Part shown: one piece after another, positions 8,982-17,660 of the stretch
Layout: every line of letters begins with the position of its first letter
How positions within the stretch are numbered: the stretch's first letter is position 1
Assembly (NCBI RefSeq): GCF_900114775.1
Contig: NZ_FOUE01000002.1
Span: 459,857 to 523,856 of the forward strand
Reading direction: 5' to 3'
DNA length: 64,000 nucleotides
From: Marinobacter zhejiangensis
GTDB lineage: Bacteria; Pseudomonadota; Gammaproteobacteria; Pseudomonadales; Oleiphilaceae
Notes under the pieces: model-generated
Database searches by the model: none
Told to the model about the DNA's origin: nothing
The model's input: only the letters and a program-made list of their open reading frames with translations
Made by a program: the position numbers and the translations under genes

Positions 8982-10218
8982 GGATGGCTTTTCCCCAGGC
9001 TTCCCTGTCGCCGGGCAGCACCAGGTTCAGTGCAATGGCGACAACCGCACAGAGGGCAATGCCTTCCATGTGGCCAAGCACCATTCCACCGATACCAAAC
9101 ACCAGGGTGACAGCAACGATCACCAGGTTCCGGGCTTCCGACAAATCCACCCGATGGCGGATCAGGGTGTTAAGGCCTACCACGGCGATGGAGCCGAACA
9201 GCAGGCACAGAATGCCGCCCATGACTGGCACCGGAATGGACTGCAGGGCAGCTCCAAATTTGCCGATGAAGGCAAGCGTGATGGCAATCAAAGCGGCCCA
9301 GATCATAACTCTGGGGTTGAAGTTCCGGGTCAACATGACGGCCCCGGTCACTTCCGAATAGGTGGTGTTTGGCGGGCCGCCAAGCAGCGCGGCCGAGCTG
9401 GTGGCCAGGCCGTCACCCAGCAGGGTACGGTGCAGGCCGGGTTTGCTCAGGTAGTTCTTGCCGGTCACGTTGCCAATGGCAAGGATGTCACCAATGTGCT
9501 CGATGGCCGGTGCGATGGCTACCGGCACCATGAACAGAATGGCAGACCAGCCGAACTCCGGGGCAACGAAACTGGGGACGGCAAACCAGGGTGCCGCTGC
9601 AATGGCGGAGAAATCCACGATCCCGGCGAGCACGGACAGAACATAGCCGGTGACTACCCCGAACAGGATGGGGATAAGCCGGAAAATGCCTTTGGCCCAG
9701 ACCGCCGCCACCACCGTGACAATCAGCGAGATCATGGCAATAGCGATAGCGGTGTCATAGGCGACCAGTTCGAGACTGCCGTCGCCGGAGCGTCCTGATG
9801 CCATGTGGACAGCCACTGGTGCCAGGCTGAGGCCGATGACCATGATCACCGGCCCGATCACCACGGGTGGCAACAGGCGGTGGAGGAAGCCTGTGCCCCG
9901 CAGACGGATCAGTCCACTGAGGATGATGTAGAGCACACCAGCCGCAACCAGGCCACCCAGGGTCTGCGCCATCCCGAACTTGGCCGTCGCCGACTGGATC
10001 GGGGCGATAAACGCAAAGGATGAGGCCAGGAAGATAGGAATCTGGCCGCCGGTCACAATGTGGAAAATCAGGGTGCCGAGGCCCGCTGTGAACAGGGCGA
10101 CATTGGGATCCATGCCGGTAATCAGCGGCATCAGCACCAGCGCGCCAAAGGCAACCAGAAGCATCTGGGAGCCGGCCAGGGCCTGGCGCCATACCGCGGT
10201 GTTGGTGGTGTCCTGCAT
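8962..10218 (-). CDS. uraA: Uracil/xanthine permease of the NCS2 family
   Basis: This 418-residue polytopic inner-membrane protein imports uracil by proton symport. It has about 12-14 hydrophobic helices. The N-terminal SQMLLVAFGALVLMPLITG and the later PPNTTYSEVTGAVMLTR are characteristic of UraA-type NCS2 carriers. It lies 2 nt downstream of upp, which converts the imported uracil to UMP. Confidence 0.93.
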   Translation of the reverse strand: MQDTTNTAVWRQALAGSQMLLVAFGALVLMPLITGMDPNVALFTAGLGTLIFHIVTGGQIPIFLASSFAFIAPIQSATAKFGMAQTLGGLVAAGVLYIILSGLIRLRGTGFLHRLLPPVVIGPVIMVIGLSLAPVAVHMASGRSGDGSLELVAYDTAIAIAMISLIVTVVAAVWAKGIFRLIPILFGVVTGYVLSVLAGIVDFSAIAAAPWFAVPSFVAPEFGWSAILFMVPVAIAPAIEHIGDILAIGNVTGKNYLSKPGLHRTLLGDGLATSSAALLGGPPNTTYSEVTGAVMLTRNFNPRVMIWAALIAITLAFIGKFGAALQSIPVPVMGGILCLLFGSIAVVGLNTLIRHRVDLSEARNLVIVAVTLVFGIGGMVLGHMEGIALCAVVAIALNLVLPGDREAWGKAIHEHETR

Positions 10219-10220
10219 GC

Positions 10221-10859
10221 TCAGTTGTCCTTTTGCTTGGTGCCGAAGATCTTGTCCCCGGCATCCCCCAGTCCAGGCAGGATATAGCCTTTCTCGTTCA
10301 GGCGCTGATCAATTGAGGCCGTATAGATGGACACGTCCGGGTGTGCTTCAAGGACTTTCTCGATGCCTTCTGGCGCGGCAACCAGCACCAGGGCCCGGAT
10401 TTCCGTGCTGCCCGCCTGCTTGAGCAGATCAATGGTTGAAATCAGTGAGCCGCCGGTGGCCAGCATCGGGTCAATGATCATGGCCATACGCTGATCCAGC
10501 TCTCCCACCAGCTTTTCCAGGTAGGTGCTTGCTTCCAGGGTTTCCTCGTTCCGGACCTGGCCAACAACACTGACTTTGGCGCTGGGAATCAGGCTCAGAA
10601 CGCCGTCCAGCATGCCCAGACCGGCGCGCAGAATTGGCACGATGGTGACCTTCTTGCCGGTAATCTTCTCGATGGTGACCGGACCAGCCCAGCCGTTAAT
10701 GGTGGCCTCTTCCAGGGCGAAATCCTGGGTGGCCTCATAGGTCAGCAGGGCTGCGACTTCCTGAGCCAGTTCACGGAAGTTCTTGGTGCTGATATCAGCA
10801 CGGCGCATCAGTCCGAGTTTGTGGCGGATCAGGGGGTGTTTCACCTCGTGGATGGGCAT
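10221..10859 (-). CDS. upp: Uracil phosphoribosyltransferase
   Basis: Upp (212 residues) converts uracil and PRPP to UMP in pyrimidine salvage. The N-terminus [21 protein letters not shown] is typical. The PRPP-binding loop appears as [12 protein letters not shown], and the uracil-binding region near the C-terminus as [24 protein letters not shown]. It is the first gene of a upp-uraA-methyltransferase unit, transcribed divergently from flhA. Confidence 0.97.
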   Translation of the reverse strand: MPIHEVKHPLIRHKLGLMRRADISTKNFRELAQEVAALLTYEATQDFALEEATINGWAGPVTIEKITGKKVTIVPILRAGLGMLDGVLSLIPSAKVSVVGQVRNEETLEASTYLEKLVGELDQRMAMIIDPMLATGGSLISTIDLLKQAGSTEIRALVLVAAPEGIEKVLEAHPDVSIYTASIDQRLNEKGYILPGLGDAGDKIFGTKQKDN

Positions 10860-10965
10860 GGGATCACCTTTTCAGTCAGTAAGTCGTTTAAATGGACAGG
10901 TTGGGTGAAGAATAACTGATCTTGCCCGAGGCGTCAGGCAAGGGTTTTCGATTAAACGTAAGGAG

Positions 10966-10980
10966 TGGTACGGATATTGC
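10966..10980 (+). promoter_or_regulatory. Probable sigma-54 promoter of flhA
   Basis: TGGTACG-GATA-TTGC matches TGGCACG-N4-TTGC at all but one core position, with GG and GC separated by exactly 10 bp. It lies 86 bp upstream of the flhA ATG. The intergenic stretch also holds an inverted repeat, CTTGCC...GGCAAG (about 10920-10942), which could serve the divergent upp unit. Confidence 0.75.
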
Positions 10981-11066
10981 GGTTACCCATCGTGCGTGAC
11001 GTTATCTCGTCAGAATATCGGCAGGCCTGATGCGCAGGCGACGCCTTCAGTGGGGAAATTCCGGGT

Positions 11067-13238
11067 ATGGACCGAGCTTTAGTCCTGAACAATGTCAAAT
11101 CTCTGACGCGGGGGAATCTGGGGATTCCCATCATGCTGATGGCGCTGCTGGGTATGATGATCCTGCCCATGCCCACGTTCATGCTCGATGTGTTGTTCAC
11201 CTTCAACATCACCTTGTCCATCGTGATCCTGCTGGTGTGTGTGTACGCGCTCCGCCCGATGGAGTTTGCCTCTTTCCCGACTGTGTTGCTGGTGGCAACG
11301 CTGCTGCGCCTGGCGCTGAACGTGGCCTCCACCCGAATAGTGCTGCTCAATGGCCACGAGGGGGGCGATGCCGCCGGTAAGGTGATCGAGTCCTTCGGGG
11401 AGGTGTTGATCGGCGGCAACTATGCAGTGGGCCTGGTGGTCTTCGCGATCCTGATGATCATCAATTTCATGGTGGTGACCAAAGGTGCGGGGCGGGTTTC
11501 CGAGGTCAGCGCCCGTTTCACCCTGGATGCCATGCCTGGCAAGCAGATGGCCATTGATGCCGACCTCAACGCCGGGCTGATCAATCAGGACGAGGCCAAG
11601 GCCCGGCGTTCGGAGATCGCTCAGGAAGCGGATTTCTACGGGTCCATGGACGGGGCCAGCAAGTTCGTCAAAGGGGATGCGGTGGCCGGTCTGCTGATCC
11701 TGGCCATCAACATCATCGGTGGTGTGACCATCGGAATGCTGCAGCACAACCTGGACTTTACAACCGCGATGCAGAACTACGCCCTGCTCACCATTGGTGA
11801 CGGGCTGGTGGCGCAAATCCCGTCGCTGTTGCTGTCCACCTCTGCCGCTATCATGGTTACCCGGGTAACCTCCTCCCAGGACATGGGCGGGCAGATCCTT
11901 CACCAGATGTTCAGCGCACCCAAGGCCTTGTCCATCGCGGCAGGCATACTGATCCTGCTGGGTCTGATTCCGGGGATGCCACATGTGGCGTTTCTGGGCC
12001 TTGGTGCCATCGCAGCGGCCACAGCCTATTTTATCTGGCAGCGAGAGCGTCAGACCGTTGAGGAGGGTGGTGTCTTCCCGGCCAGGGGAGGTCCTGCCGC
12101 TGGCGGTGTGACGCGACCGGACCTTGGCCCCCAGGGTGGGCTGCGGCCAGACCAGACGTTACCGGCACCTGCAGAAACCCGGGAGCTGGGTTGGGACGAC
12201 GTCTCAACGGTGGATGTGGTTGGCCTGGAAGTGGGCTACCGTCTGATCCCGTTAGTGGACAAGAGCCAGGGCGGGCAGTTGCTGACCCGGATAAAGGGCG
12301 TTCGCAAGAAGCTGTCCCAGGATCTTGGCTTCCTTATGCCGTCGGTTCACATTCGCGACAACCTCGACCTGATGCCGAACATGTATCGCATCACCCTGAT
12401 GGGTGTCACGATTGCCGAAGCCGAAATCCACCCGGATCGTGAGCTGGCCATCGACCCGGGCCAGGTTTTTGGCAAGGTGGAAGGGATTGAGGGCAAGGAC
12501 CCCGCGTTTGGTCTGGATGCCTGCTGGATCGAAGAAAGCAAGAAAGATCAGGCGCAGACCCTGGGCTACACCGTGGTTGATGCCAGCACGGTGGTGGCCA
12601 CACACCTTAATCAGGTGCTGCAGAAGCACGCCCATGAACTGTTGGGTCATGAAGAAGTGCAGAAGTGGCTTGAGCAGCTGGAGAAAATGTCGCCCAAACT
12701 GGCGGAAGAGCTGGTGCCCACGACCGTATCCATCAGCATTCTTTTGAAAGTGCTGCAAAGCCTGCTGCTTGAAGAAGTGCCGGTAAGGGACATGCGCTCG
12801 ATCGCGGAAGCGATTGTTAATCTCCACCCCCGCAGCCAGGATCCGAAAGTACTCACCACGGTCGCCCGTCAGGCCCTCCGGCGGATGATTGTCCAGAGCA
12901 TTTGTGGCAACGAGCCAGAGATCCCGGTCATTACCCTGGATCCCGACTTGGAACAGTTGTTGCTTAAGTCCTTGCAACAGAGTCAGCAAACTGGCGGTGG
13001 CGATGACATCGGTCTGGTCCTTGAGCCCAGCATGGTCGAGAAGCTACAGCGCTCCCTGCAGGAAAGTGTGCAGCGCCAGGAAATGCTCGGAAAGCCCGCA
13101 ATCCTGCTGGTGTCCGGGCCGCTGCGTCCGGTGCTTGCCCGTTTTGCAAGTTACGGGGTTGAGCGCCTCCATGTGCTTTCCTACCAGGAAGTACCGGACA
13201 ACAAACAGATAACAATAGTGGCATCCGTTGGCCAGTAG
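11067..13238 (+). CDS. flhA: Flagellar export apparatus protein FlhA
   Basis: FlhA (723 residues) is the proton-coupled export gate protein. The N-terminal half has about eight transmembrane helices and the FHIPEP signature region (SFPTVLLVATLLRLALNVAS). The C-terminal cytosolic domain docks chaperone-substrate complexes. The protein is slightly longer than usual because of a Gly/Pro-rich linker near residues 335-375. It heads the flhA-flhF-flhG-fliA group. Confidence 0.97.
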   Translation: MDRALVLNNVKSLTRGNLGIPIMLMALLGMMILPMPTFMLDVLFTFNITLSIVILLVCVYALRPMEFASFPTVLLVATLLRLALNVASTRIVLLNGHEGGDAAGKVIESFGEVLIGGNYAVGLVVFAILMIINFMVVTKGAGRVSEVSARFTLDAMPGKQMAIDADLNAGLINQDEAKARRSEIAQEADFYGSMDGASKFVKGDAVAGLLILAINIIGGVTIGMLQHNLDFTTAMQNYALLTIGDGLVAQIPSLLLSTSAAIMVTRVTSSQDMGGQILHQMFSAPKALSIAAGILILLGLIPGMPHVAFLGLGAIAAATAYFIWQRERQTVEEGGVFPARGGPAAGGVTRPDLGPQGGLRPDQTLPAPAETRELGWDDVSTVDVVGLEVGYRLIPLVDKSQGGQLLTRIKGVRKKLSQDLGFLMPSVHIRDNLDLMPNMYRITLMGVTIAEAEIHPDRELAIDPGQVFGKVEGIEGKDPAFGLDACWIEESKKDQAQTLGYTVVDASTVVATHLNQVLQKHAHELLGHEEVQKWLEQLEKMSPKLAEELVPTTVSISILLKVLQSLLLEEVPVRDMRSIAEAIVNLHPRSQDPKVLTTVARQALRRMIVQSICGNEPEIPVITLDPDLEQLLLKSLQQSQQTGGGDDIGLVLEPSMVEKLQRSLQESVQRQEMLGKPAILLVSGPLRPVLARFASYGVERLHVLSYQEVPDNKQITIVASVGQ

Positions 13239-13254
13239 CCAGCGGCACGATGAC

Positions 13255-13287
13255 AGCCGGTGACGGAATTCCGACACTCACCGGGCT
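13255..13287 (+). other. Inverted repeat in the flhA-flhF gap
   Basis: AGCCGGTGA and TCACCGGGCT can pair with a single bulged G around a 14-nt loop, immediately before the flhF ribosome-binding site (GGGGAGG). It has no T run, so a role in mRNA processing or translation is as likely as termination. Confidence 0.4.
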
Positions 13288-13305
13288 GGAAGGGGAGGAA
13301 TGGAT

Positions 13306-14586
13306 ATGAAGGTGAAACGCTTTTTCGCGCCAACGATGGCTGAAGCCCTGAAAATGGTGCGCATCGAGCTTGGCCCGGATGCGGTCATTCTTTCCAACCG
13401 GCGGGTGGATGACGGGGTTGAGATCGTGACCGCGCTGGACTACGACGAAAACATGGCGCGTCAGCGTCTGGGTGAGAGTGCGATGGCTGCCACCAATAGC
13501 TCCCGGCTGGCGGAACTTCAGGCCGAGCAGCACCGGCGCCTGGAGGATGAACTGAGCCGCTCCAGAACCCGCATTGCCGAGGTTCGGGAGAAGCGTGCGG
13601 CGATGGGGTCAGGTTTCCAGCCCGATACTATGGCGAGCGACGCTTCTTCCGTGGCCGCCACCCCGTATCACCAAAACGGTGGTGCCGACGAACTGGCAAT
13701 CATGCGGGCTGAGATCGCATCGTTGAGGGATCTGGTCCAGGGGCAGCAGGCCCCGGCCGTTGAAGCAGGCTCAGTTGCCTCGATCAACCCTGTTCAGCAG
13801 CGGTTGGTCGAGCGTTTGCTGGACTTTGGCTTGAGCCAAACCCTGGCGTCGGCCCTGGCGAAAAGTCACGGAAAGGGCCGGCTGGAAGATGGTTGGAAGC
13901 ACGCCCTGAAAACTCTGGCAGCTGGTCTGAAAACGGCTCGCACGGAATGGCTCGATCGGGGCGGGGTTTATGCTCTGGTGGGACCAACCGGGTCCGGCAA
14001 AACCACCACCATTGGTAAGCTGGCGGCACAGTATGCACTTCGCCATGGCCCTGACAGTCTGGCTCTGGTCACTACGGATCGGTTCCGGGTGGCTGCCCAT
14101 GAACAGCTGTTCGTGTTCGGTCGTATCCTCAATGTACCGGTGAGGGTGGTGGATGAGAGCCATTCCTTGGATGATCTGCTCGACGAGCTGTCCGACCGTC
14201 ACCTGGTGCTGATTGATACAGCAGGCCTGACGCCGAGCGATAAGGGCTACCAACAGCAGCTGGGGGAGCTGGCCCGGAGCCGGCACCCGATCAAGCCACA
14301 TCTCGTCGTGCCTGCAACCAGCCAGCCGCGCATTATGAAATCGGTCTGGCATTGCTATAAGATGGCTGAGCTTGCAGGTTGTGTCATCACCAAGCTGGAC
14401 GAGGCGATCACCCTGGGCGAGTCGCTCGGGTTTGCTATGGAGACCGGGTTGCCGGTGGCTTACTATACCGATGGCCAGAAAATACCCGATGACCTGCATC
14501 ACGCTGAAGCAGCGCCGCTGGTGCGCAAGGCCGTAGAACGGCTGAAGCAGGTGCGGGCCTCCGAGTATGTGGCGGAAGGTGCCTGA
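13306..14586 (+). CDS. flhF: SRP-type GTPase FlhF, polar flagellum placement
   Basis: FlhF (426 residues) is a signal-recognition-particle-like GTPase that places the flagellum at the cell pole. The N-terminal basic domain (KVKRFFAPTMAEAL) is followed by a linker. The NG domain has P-loop GPTGSGKTTTIGKLA, the DTAG motif and the guanine-specificity motif TKLDEA. ATG 13306 is preferred over ATG 13300 because the GGGGAGG site then lies 7 nt upstream, and Pseudomonas FlhF proteins start at the same residue. Confidence 0.96.
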   Translation: MKVKRFFAPTMAEALKMVRIELGPDAVILSNRRVDDGVEIVTALDYDENMARQRLGESAMAATNSSRLAELQAEQHRRLEDELSRSRTRIAEVREKRAAMGSGFQPDTMASDASSVAATPYHQNGGADELAIMRAEIASLRDLVQGQQAPAVEAGSVASINPVQQRLVERLLDFGLSQTLASALAKSHGKGRLEDGWKHALKTLAAGLKTARTEWLDRGGVYALVGPTGSGKTTTIGKLAAQYALRHGPDSLALVTTDRFRVAAHEQLFVFGRILNVPVRVVDESHSLDDLLDELSDRHLVLIDTAGLTPSDKGYQQQLGELARSRHPIKPHLVVPATSQPRIMKSVWHCYKMAELAGCVITKLDEAITLGESLGFAMETGLPVAYYTDGQKIPDDLHHAEAAPLVRKAVERLKQVRASEYVAEGA

Positions 14587-14603
14587 TAGAACCCTGCAAG
14601 TGC

Positions 14604-14621
14604 TTGAACCGCGGGGTTCAA
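14604..14621 (+). other. Perfect 7-bp hairpin between flhF and flhG
   Basis: TTGAACC-GCGG-GGTTCAA forms a perfect stem with a tetraloop in the 108-bp gap between flhF and flhG. No T tract follows. It may mark a processing site or a partial terminator within the operon. Confidence 0.4.
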
Positions 14622-14694
14622 CGATAAACAATAACTCCCAAGGGGGCCGTGCCGTGGTTTCCCTGAATTCTATCGGCAAGAGACAGACGTCAGT

Positions 14695-15507
14695 ATGAGC
14701 AAAGCACATCCGGTTCAGGTAATTGCGGTTTCCGGCGGCAAGGGTGGTGTCGGCAAAAGCAATGTCTCGGTTAACCTGGGGATCGCTCTGGCCCAGAAGG
14801 GGCGCAGGGTCGTTCTGCTTGATGCGGATCTTGGCCTCGCCAACATCGACGTCTTGCTGGGGCTTACCGCCAATCGCAACCTTGCCGATGTCTTGGCCGG
14901 TGAGTGTGACATCCGGGATGTGCTGGTGGATGGGCCGGGTGGTATCAAGATCGTGCCGGCCTCGTCAGGCACCCAGAAAATGACCCAGCTTTCAGCCATG
15001 GAACACGCCGGGCTGATCAACGTATTCAGTGAGCTGGGTGACCAGATTGATGTGCTGATTGTCGATACCGCAGCCGGCATTTCCGAGTCGGTTGTCAGCT
15101 TCCTGCGGGCATCACAGGAACTGCTGTTGGTGGTCTGCGATGAGCCAACCTCCATTACCGATGCCTACGCCCTGATCAAACTGATGAACCGGGACTATGG
15201 CGTGAACCGTTTTCGGATTCTCGCCAACCAGGTTCGCAATGAACAGGAGGGTCGTCACCTGTTCAATAAACTGACCCGGGTCACTGAGCGCTTCCTTGAC
15301 GTCGCGCTACAATATACGGGCATGGTGCCTTACGACGAAGCCGTCAAAAAAGCGGTGCAACGGCAGCGTGCGGTGCTGGATGCGTACCCGCGAGCCAAGG
15401 CGTCGCTGGCGATCAAGGCGCTGGCCGATCAGGTCGATCAATGGCCGCTTCCCTCCTCGCCCCGGGGACACCTGGAATTTTTTGTTGAACGGCTTGTTGA
15501 GGCCTGA
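14695..15507 (+). CDS. flhG: MinD/ParA-type ATPase FlhG (FleN), flagellar number control
   Basis: This 270-residue MinD-like ATPase limits flagellar number by antagonising FlhF and the master regulator FleQ. It has the deviant Walker A KGGVGKSN and a Walker B within VLIVDTAAG. A short basic N-terminus precedes the P-loop. It lies between flhF and fliA, the standard order in polar flagellates. Confidence 0.95.
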   Translation: MSKAHPVQVIAVSGGKGGVGKSNVSVNLGIALAQKGRRVVLLDADLGLANIDVLLGLTANRNLADVLAGECDIRDVLVDGPGGIKIVPASSGTQKMTQLSAMEHAGLINVFSELGDQIDVLIVDTAAGISESVVSFLRASQELLLVVCDEPTSITDAYALIKLMNRDYGVNRFRILANQVRNEQEGRHLFNKLTRVTERFLDVALQYTGMVPYDEAVKKAVQRQRAVLDAYPRAKASLAIKALADQVDQWPLPSSPRGHLEFFVERLVEA

Positions 15508-15543
15508 GCATTATCCCTTCACCGTTAACCTGGTTGCAGAATA

Positions 15544-16284
15544 TTGGCTAGAAACCTGGGGATCTATCAGCGAACGGCAGCCACGCAAGCCCACGAGCTT
15601 GTCGAGACTCACGCCCCGCTGGTCAAAAAAATAGCGCTGCACCTGCTGGCCAGGCTGCCGGACTCGGTCCAGTTGGACGACCTGATGCAGGCGGGCATGA
15701 TTGGGTTGCTTGAGGCTGCCCAGAAATATCAGGCCAACAAGGGCGCGTCTTTTGAAACCTACGCCGGTATCCGCATTCGCGGTGCCATTGTCGACGAAAT
15801 CCGCAAGGGGGACTGGGTTCCCCGGTCAGTTCACCGTAATGCCCGGCGGGTATCCGAAGCGATCCGTGTCGTCGAGAGCCGGGAGGGGCGGGAAGCCCAG
15901 GACACTGAAGTGGCTGATGAGCTGGGCATGACCCTGGGCGAGTATCACGCCTGCCTGAGCGATGCCAGCAGTGGTCGGCTGTTCAGTCTGGACGAGCTCA
16001 CTGAGTCCGGAGAAGCACCGCTGGAAGAGTCAGATGGCTCAGACAACCCGCTTCAGGGGATTACGTCCCATGCGTTTCGCACGAATCTTGCGCAGGCCAT
16101 TGACGAACTGCCGGAGCGCGAAAAACTGGTGCTGAGTCTGTACTATCAGGAAGAACTCAACCTCAAGGAAATCGGGGCTGTTCTGGACGTTAGCGAGAGC
16201 CGGGTGAGCCAGATTCACAGTCAGGCCGCTATGAGGCTGCGGGCAAGGTTGTCAGAATGGCAGATGAGCGATAACGGGCACTGA
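15544..16284 (+). CDS. fliA: Flagellar sigma factor FliA (sigma-28)
   Basis: FliA (246 residues) directs RNA polymerase to late flagellar and chemotaxis promoters. Region 2 (LDDLMQAGMIGLLEAAQKY) and the region 4 helix-turn-helix (LKEIGAVLDVSESRVSQIHS) are clear. The start is unusual: an in-frame stop lies at 15526-15528 and no ATG or GTG occurs before region 2, so TTG 15544 is the only normal initiator, with a weak ribosome-binding site. Probable targets in this window are the promoters at 22593 and 54842. Confidence 0.95.
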   Translation: MARNLGIYQRTAATQAHELVETHAPLVKKIALHLLARLPDSVQLDDLMQAGMIGLLEAAQKYQANKGASFETYAGIRIRGAIVDEIRKGDWVPRSVHRNARRVSEAIRVVESREGREAQDTEVADELGMTLGEYHACLSDASSGRLFSLDELTESGEAPLEESDGSDNPLQGITSHAFRTNLAQAIDELPEREKLVLSLYYQEELNLKEIGAVLDVSESRVSQIHSQAAMRLRARLSEWQMSDNGH

Positions 16285-16456
16285 TCCGTACCCTCTGTGT
16301 AGCTTTTGGTAACAGGCGCTTTACAAGTCAGTGAAACACAACACAATACAGGGTGTATTCCCGTCAGCCTGCTAGAATCTGAACAGGGCTTGGAGTGCCT
16401 GGCCTGTTGCCGGATCCCAACCCCTGAATGCCGGGTGTTATTAACTGGAGGTCCCA

Positions 16457-16840
16457 TTGGACAAAAACATGAAAATCCTGATTGTGGATGACTTTTCCAC
16501 AATGCGACGGATCATCAAGAACCTGCTGCGCGATCTCGGTTTCACCAATACCGACGAGGCCGACGACGGCAACACGGCCTTGCCGATGCTGAAAAGTGGC
16601 AAGTACGATTTTCTGGTGACCGACTGGAACATGCCGGGAATGACCGGTATCGAGCTGCTCAAGCACGTGCGAGCCGATGACAACCTCAAAACTCTTCCCG
16701 TACTGATGGTAACGGCTGAGGCCAAGCGAGATCAGATTGTCGCTGCGGCTCAGGCCGGCGTGAACGGCTATGTGGTAAAACCGTTTACCGCAGCGGTACT
16801 CAAAGAAAAGATCGAGAAAATCTTCGAACGAATTCAGTAA
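16457..16840 (+). CDS. cheY: Chemotaxis response regulator CheY
   Basis: CheY (127 residues) is a single receiver domain that signals to FliM. It has the acidic pocket (VDDFS), the phospho-acceptor aspartate in LVTDWNMPG, the conserved TAE and the KPFT lysine. TTG 16457 is taken as the start because GGAGG lies 5 nt upstream; the alternative ATG 16469 is too far from that site. It opens the cheYZAB-motCD operon. Confidence 0.96.
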   Translation: MDKNMKILIVDDFSTMRRIIKNLLRDLGFTNTDEADDGNTALPMLKSGKYDFLVTDWNMPGMTGIELLKHVRADDNLKTLPVLMVTAEAKRDQIVAAAQAGVNGYVVKPFTAAVLKEKIEKIFERIQ

Positions 16841-16861
16841 CACCGGGTCGGAAGAGCTCCC

Positions 16862-17647
16862 ATGAGCAACAACAACGAAGACCATACAGGCCTCGACCCG
16901 GAAGCCATTGAAAAGCTTCGGAGCCAGGCTTCAGAACTTATGGAGCAGGTCAACGCGGGAAACTATGCCCGTGCCATGAGCCTGATCAGTGATCTCGGCG
17001 ACGTTCGGGATCAGAGCCTTTATCGTGAAGTTGGTCGCCTGACCCGAAGCCTTCACGAAGCTATCCGCAATTTCCAGATTGACCCCCGGAATGCCGAGCA
17101 GCAGGAAGCCCTGTCGAAAATGACCGACGCCTCCGACCGGCTGGAGTACGTTGTCCAGATGACCGGCAAGGCAGCGAACCGGACAATGGACCTGGTGGAG
17201 GAAACCATGCCCAAGGCCATGGCTCTCAAAGATCAGGCCAGCGCCTTCCGGGATGATTGGCTGCGTCTGCGTCGGCGAGAGATGGCACCCGAGGAGTTTC
17301 GTGACCTTTATGGGCGTCTCGACAGCTTCTTCGTCAGTCTGGCAGAGGAAGCCGACACCATTTACGGCAACCTTTCCGAAATCCTGTTGGCACAGGACTT
17401 TCAGGATCTGACCGGGCAGGTTATCCAGAAAGTGACGACGCTGGTGAAGGAAGTGGAAGATCACTTGCTGAACCTGGTGGTTATGGCCAGCCATGTCGAC
17501 CAGCTGACGGGAACCGTGCATGAACTCGAGGTCCAGGAAGAATCTCCGGACAAGGGGCACGGCCCGCAGATGAAAGCCGCAGAGCGGGCGGATGTGGTTT
17601 CTGGGCAGGACGATGTAGATGACCTGTTATCCAGTCTCGGGTTCTAA
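16862..17647 (+). CDS. cheZ: CheY-P phosphatase CheZ
   Basis: CheZ (261 residues) dephosphorylates CheY-P. The long helical region carries the catalytic motif LAQDFQDLTGQVIQKV. The C-terminus ends in the CheY-binding peptide QDDVDDLLSSLGF. It is 21 nt after cheY. Confidence 0.95.
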   Translation: MSNNNEDHTGLDPEAIEKLRSQASELMEQVNAGNYARAMSLISDLGDVRDQSLYREVGRLTRSLHEAIRNFQIDPRNAEQQEALSKMTDASDRLEYVVQMTGKAANRTMDLVEETMPKAMALKDQASAFRDDWLRLRRREMAPEEFRDLYGRLDSFFVSLAEEADTIYGNLSEILLAQDFQDLTGQVIQKVTTLVKEVEDHLLNLVVMASHVDQLTGTVHELEVQEESPDKGHGPQMKAAERADVVSGQDDVDDLLSSLGF

Positions 17648-17660
17648 AAGAGGGTAGTGC

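Noticed and set aside
8121..10859. Recently transferred island between flhB and flhA
   Set aside because: The genes are ordinary salvage genes with similar base composition, no mobility genes or flanking repeats, and Pseudomonas also carries unrelated genes between flhB and flhA.
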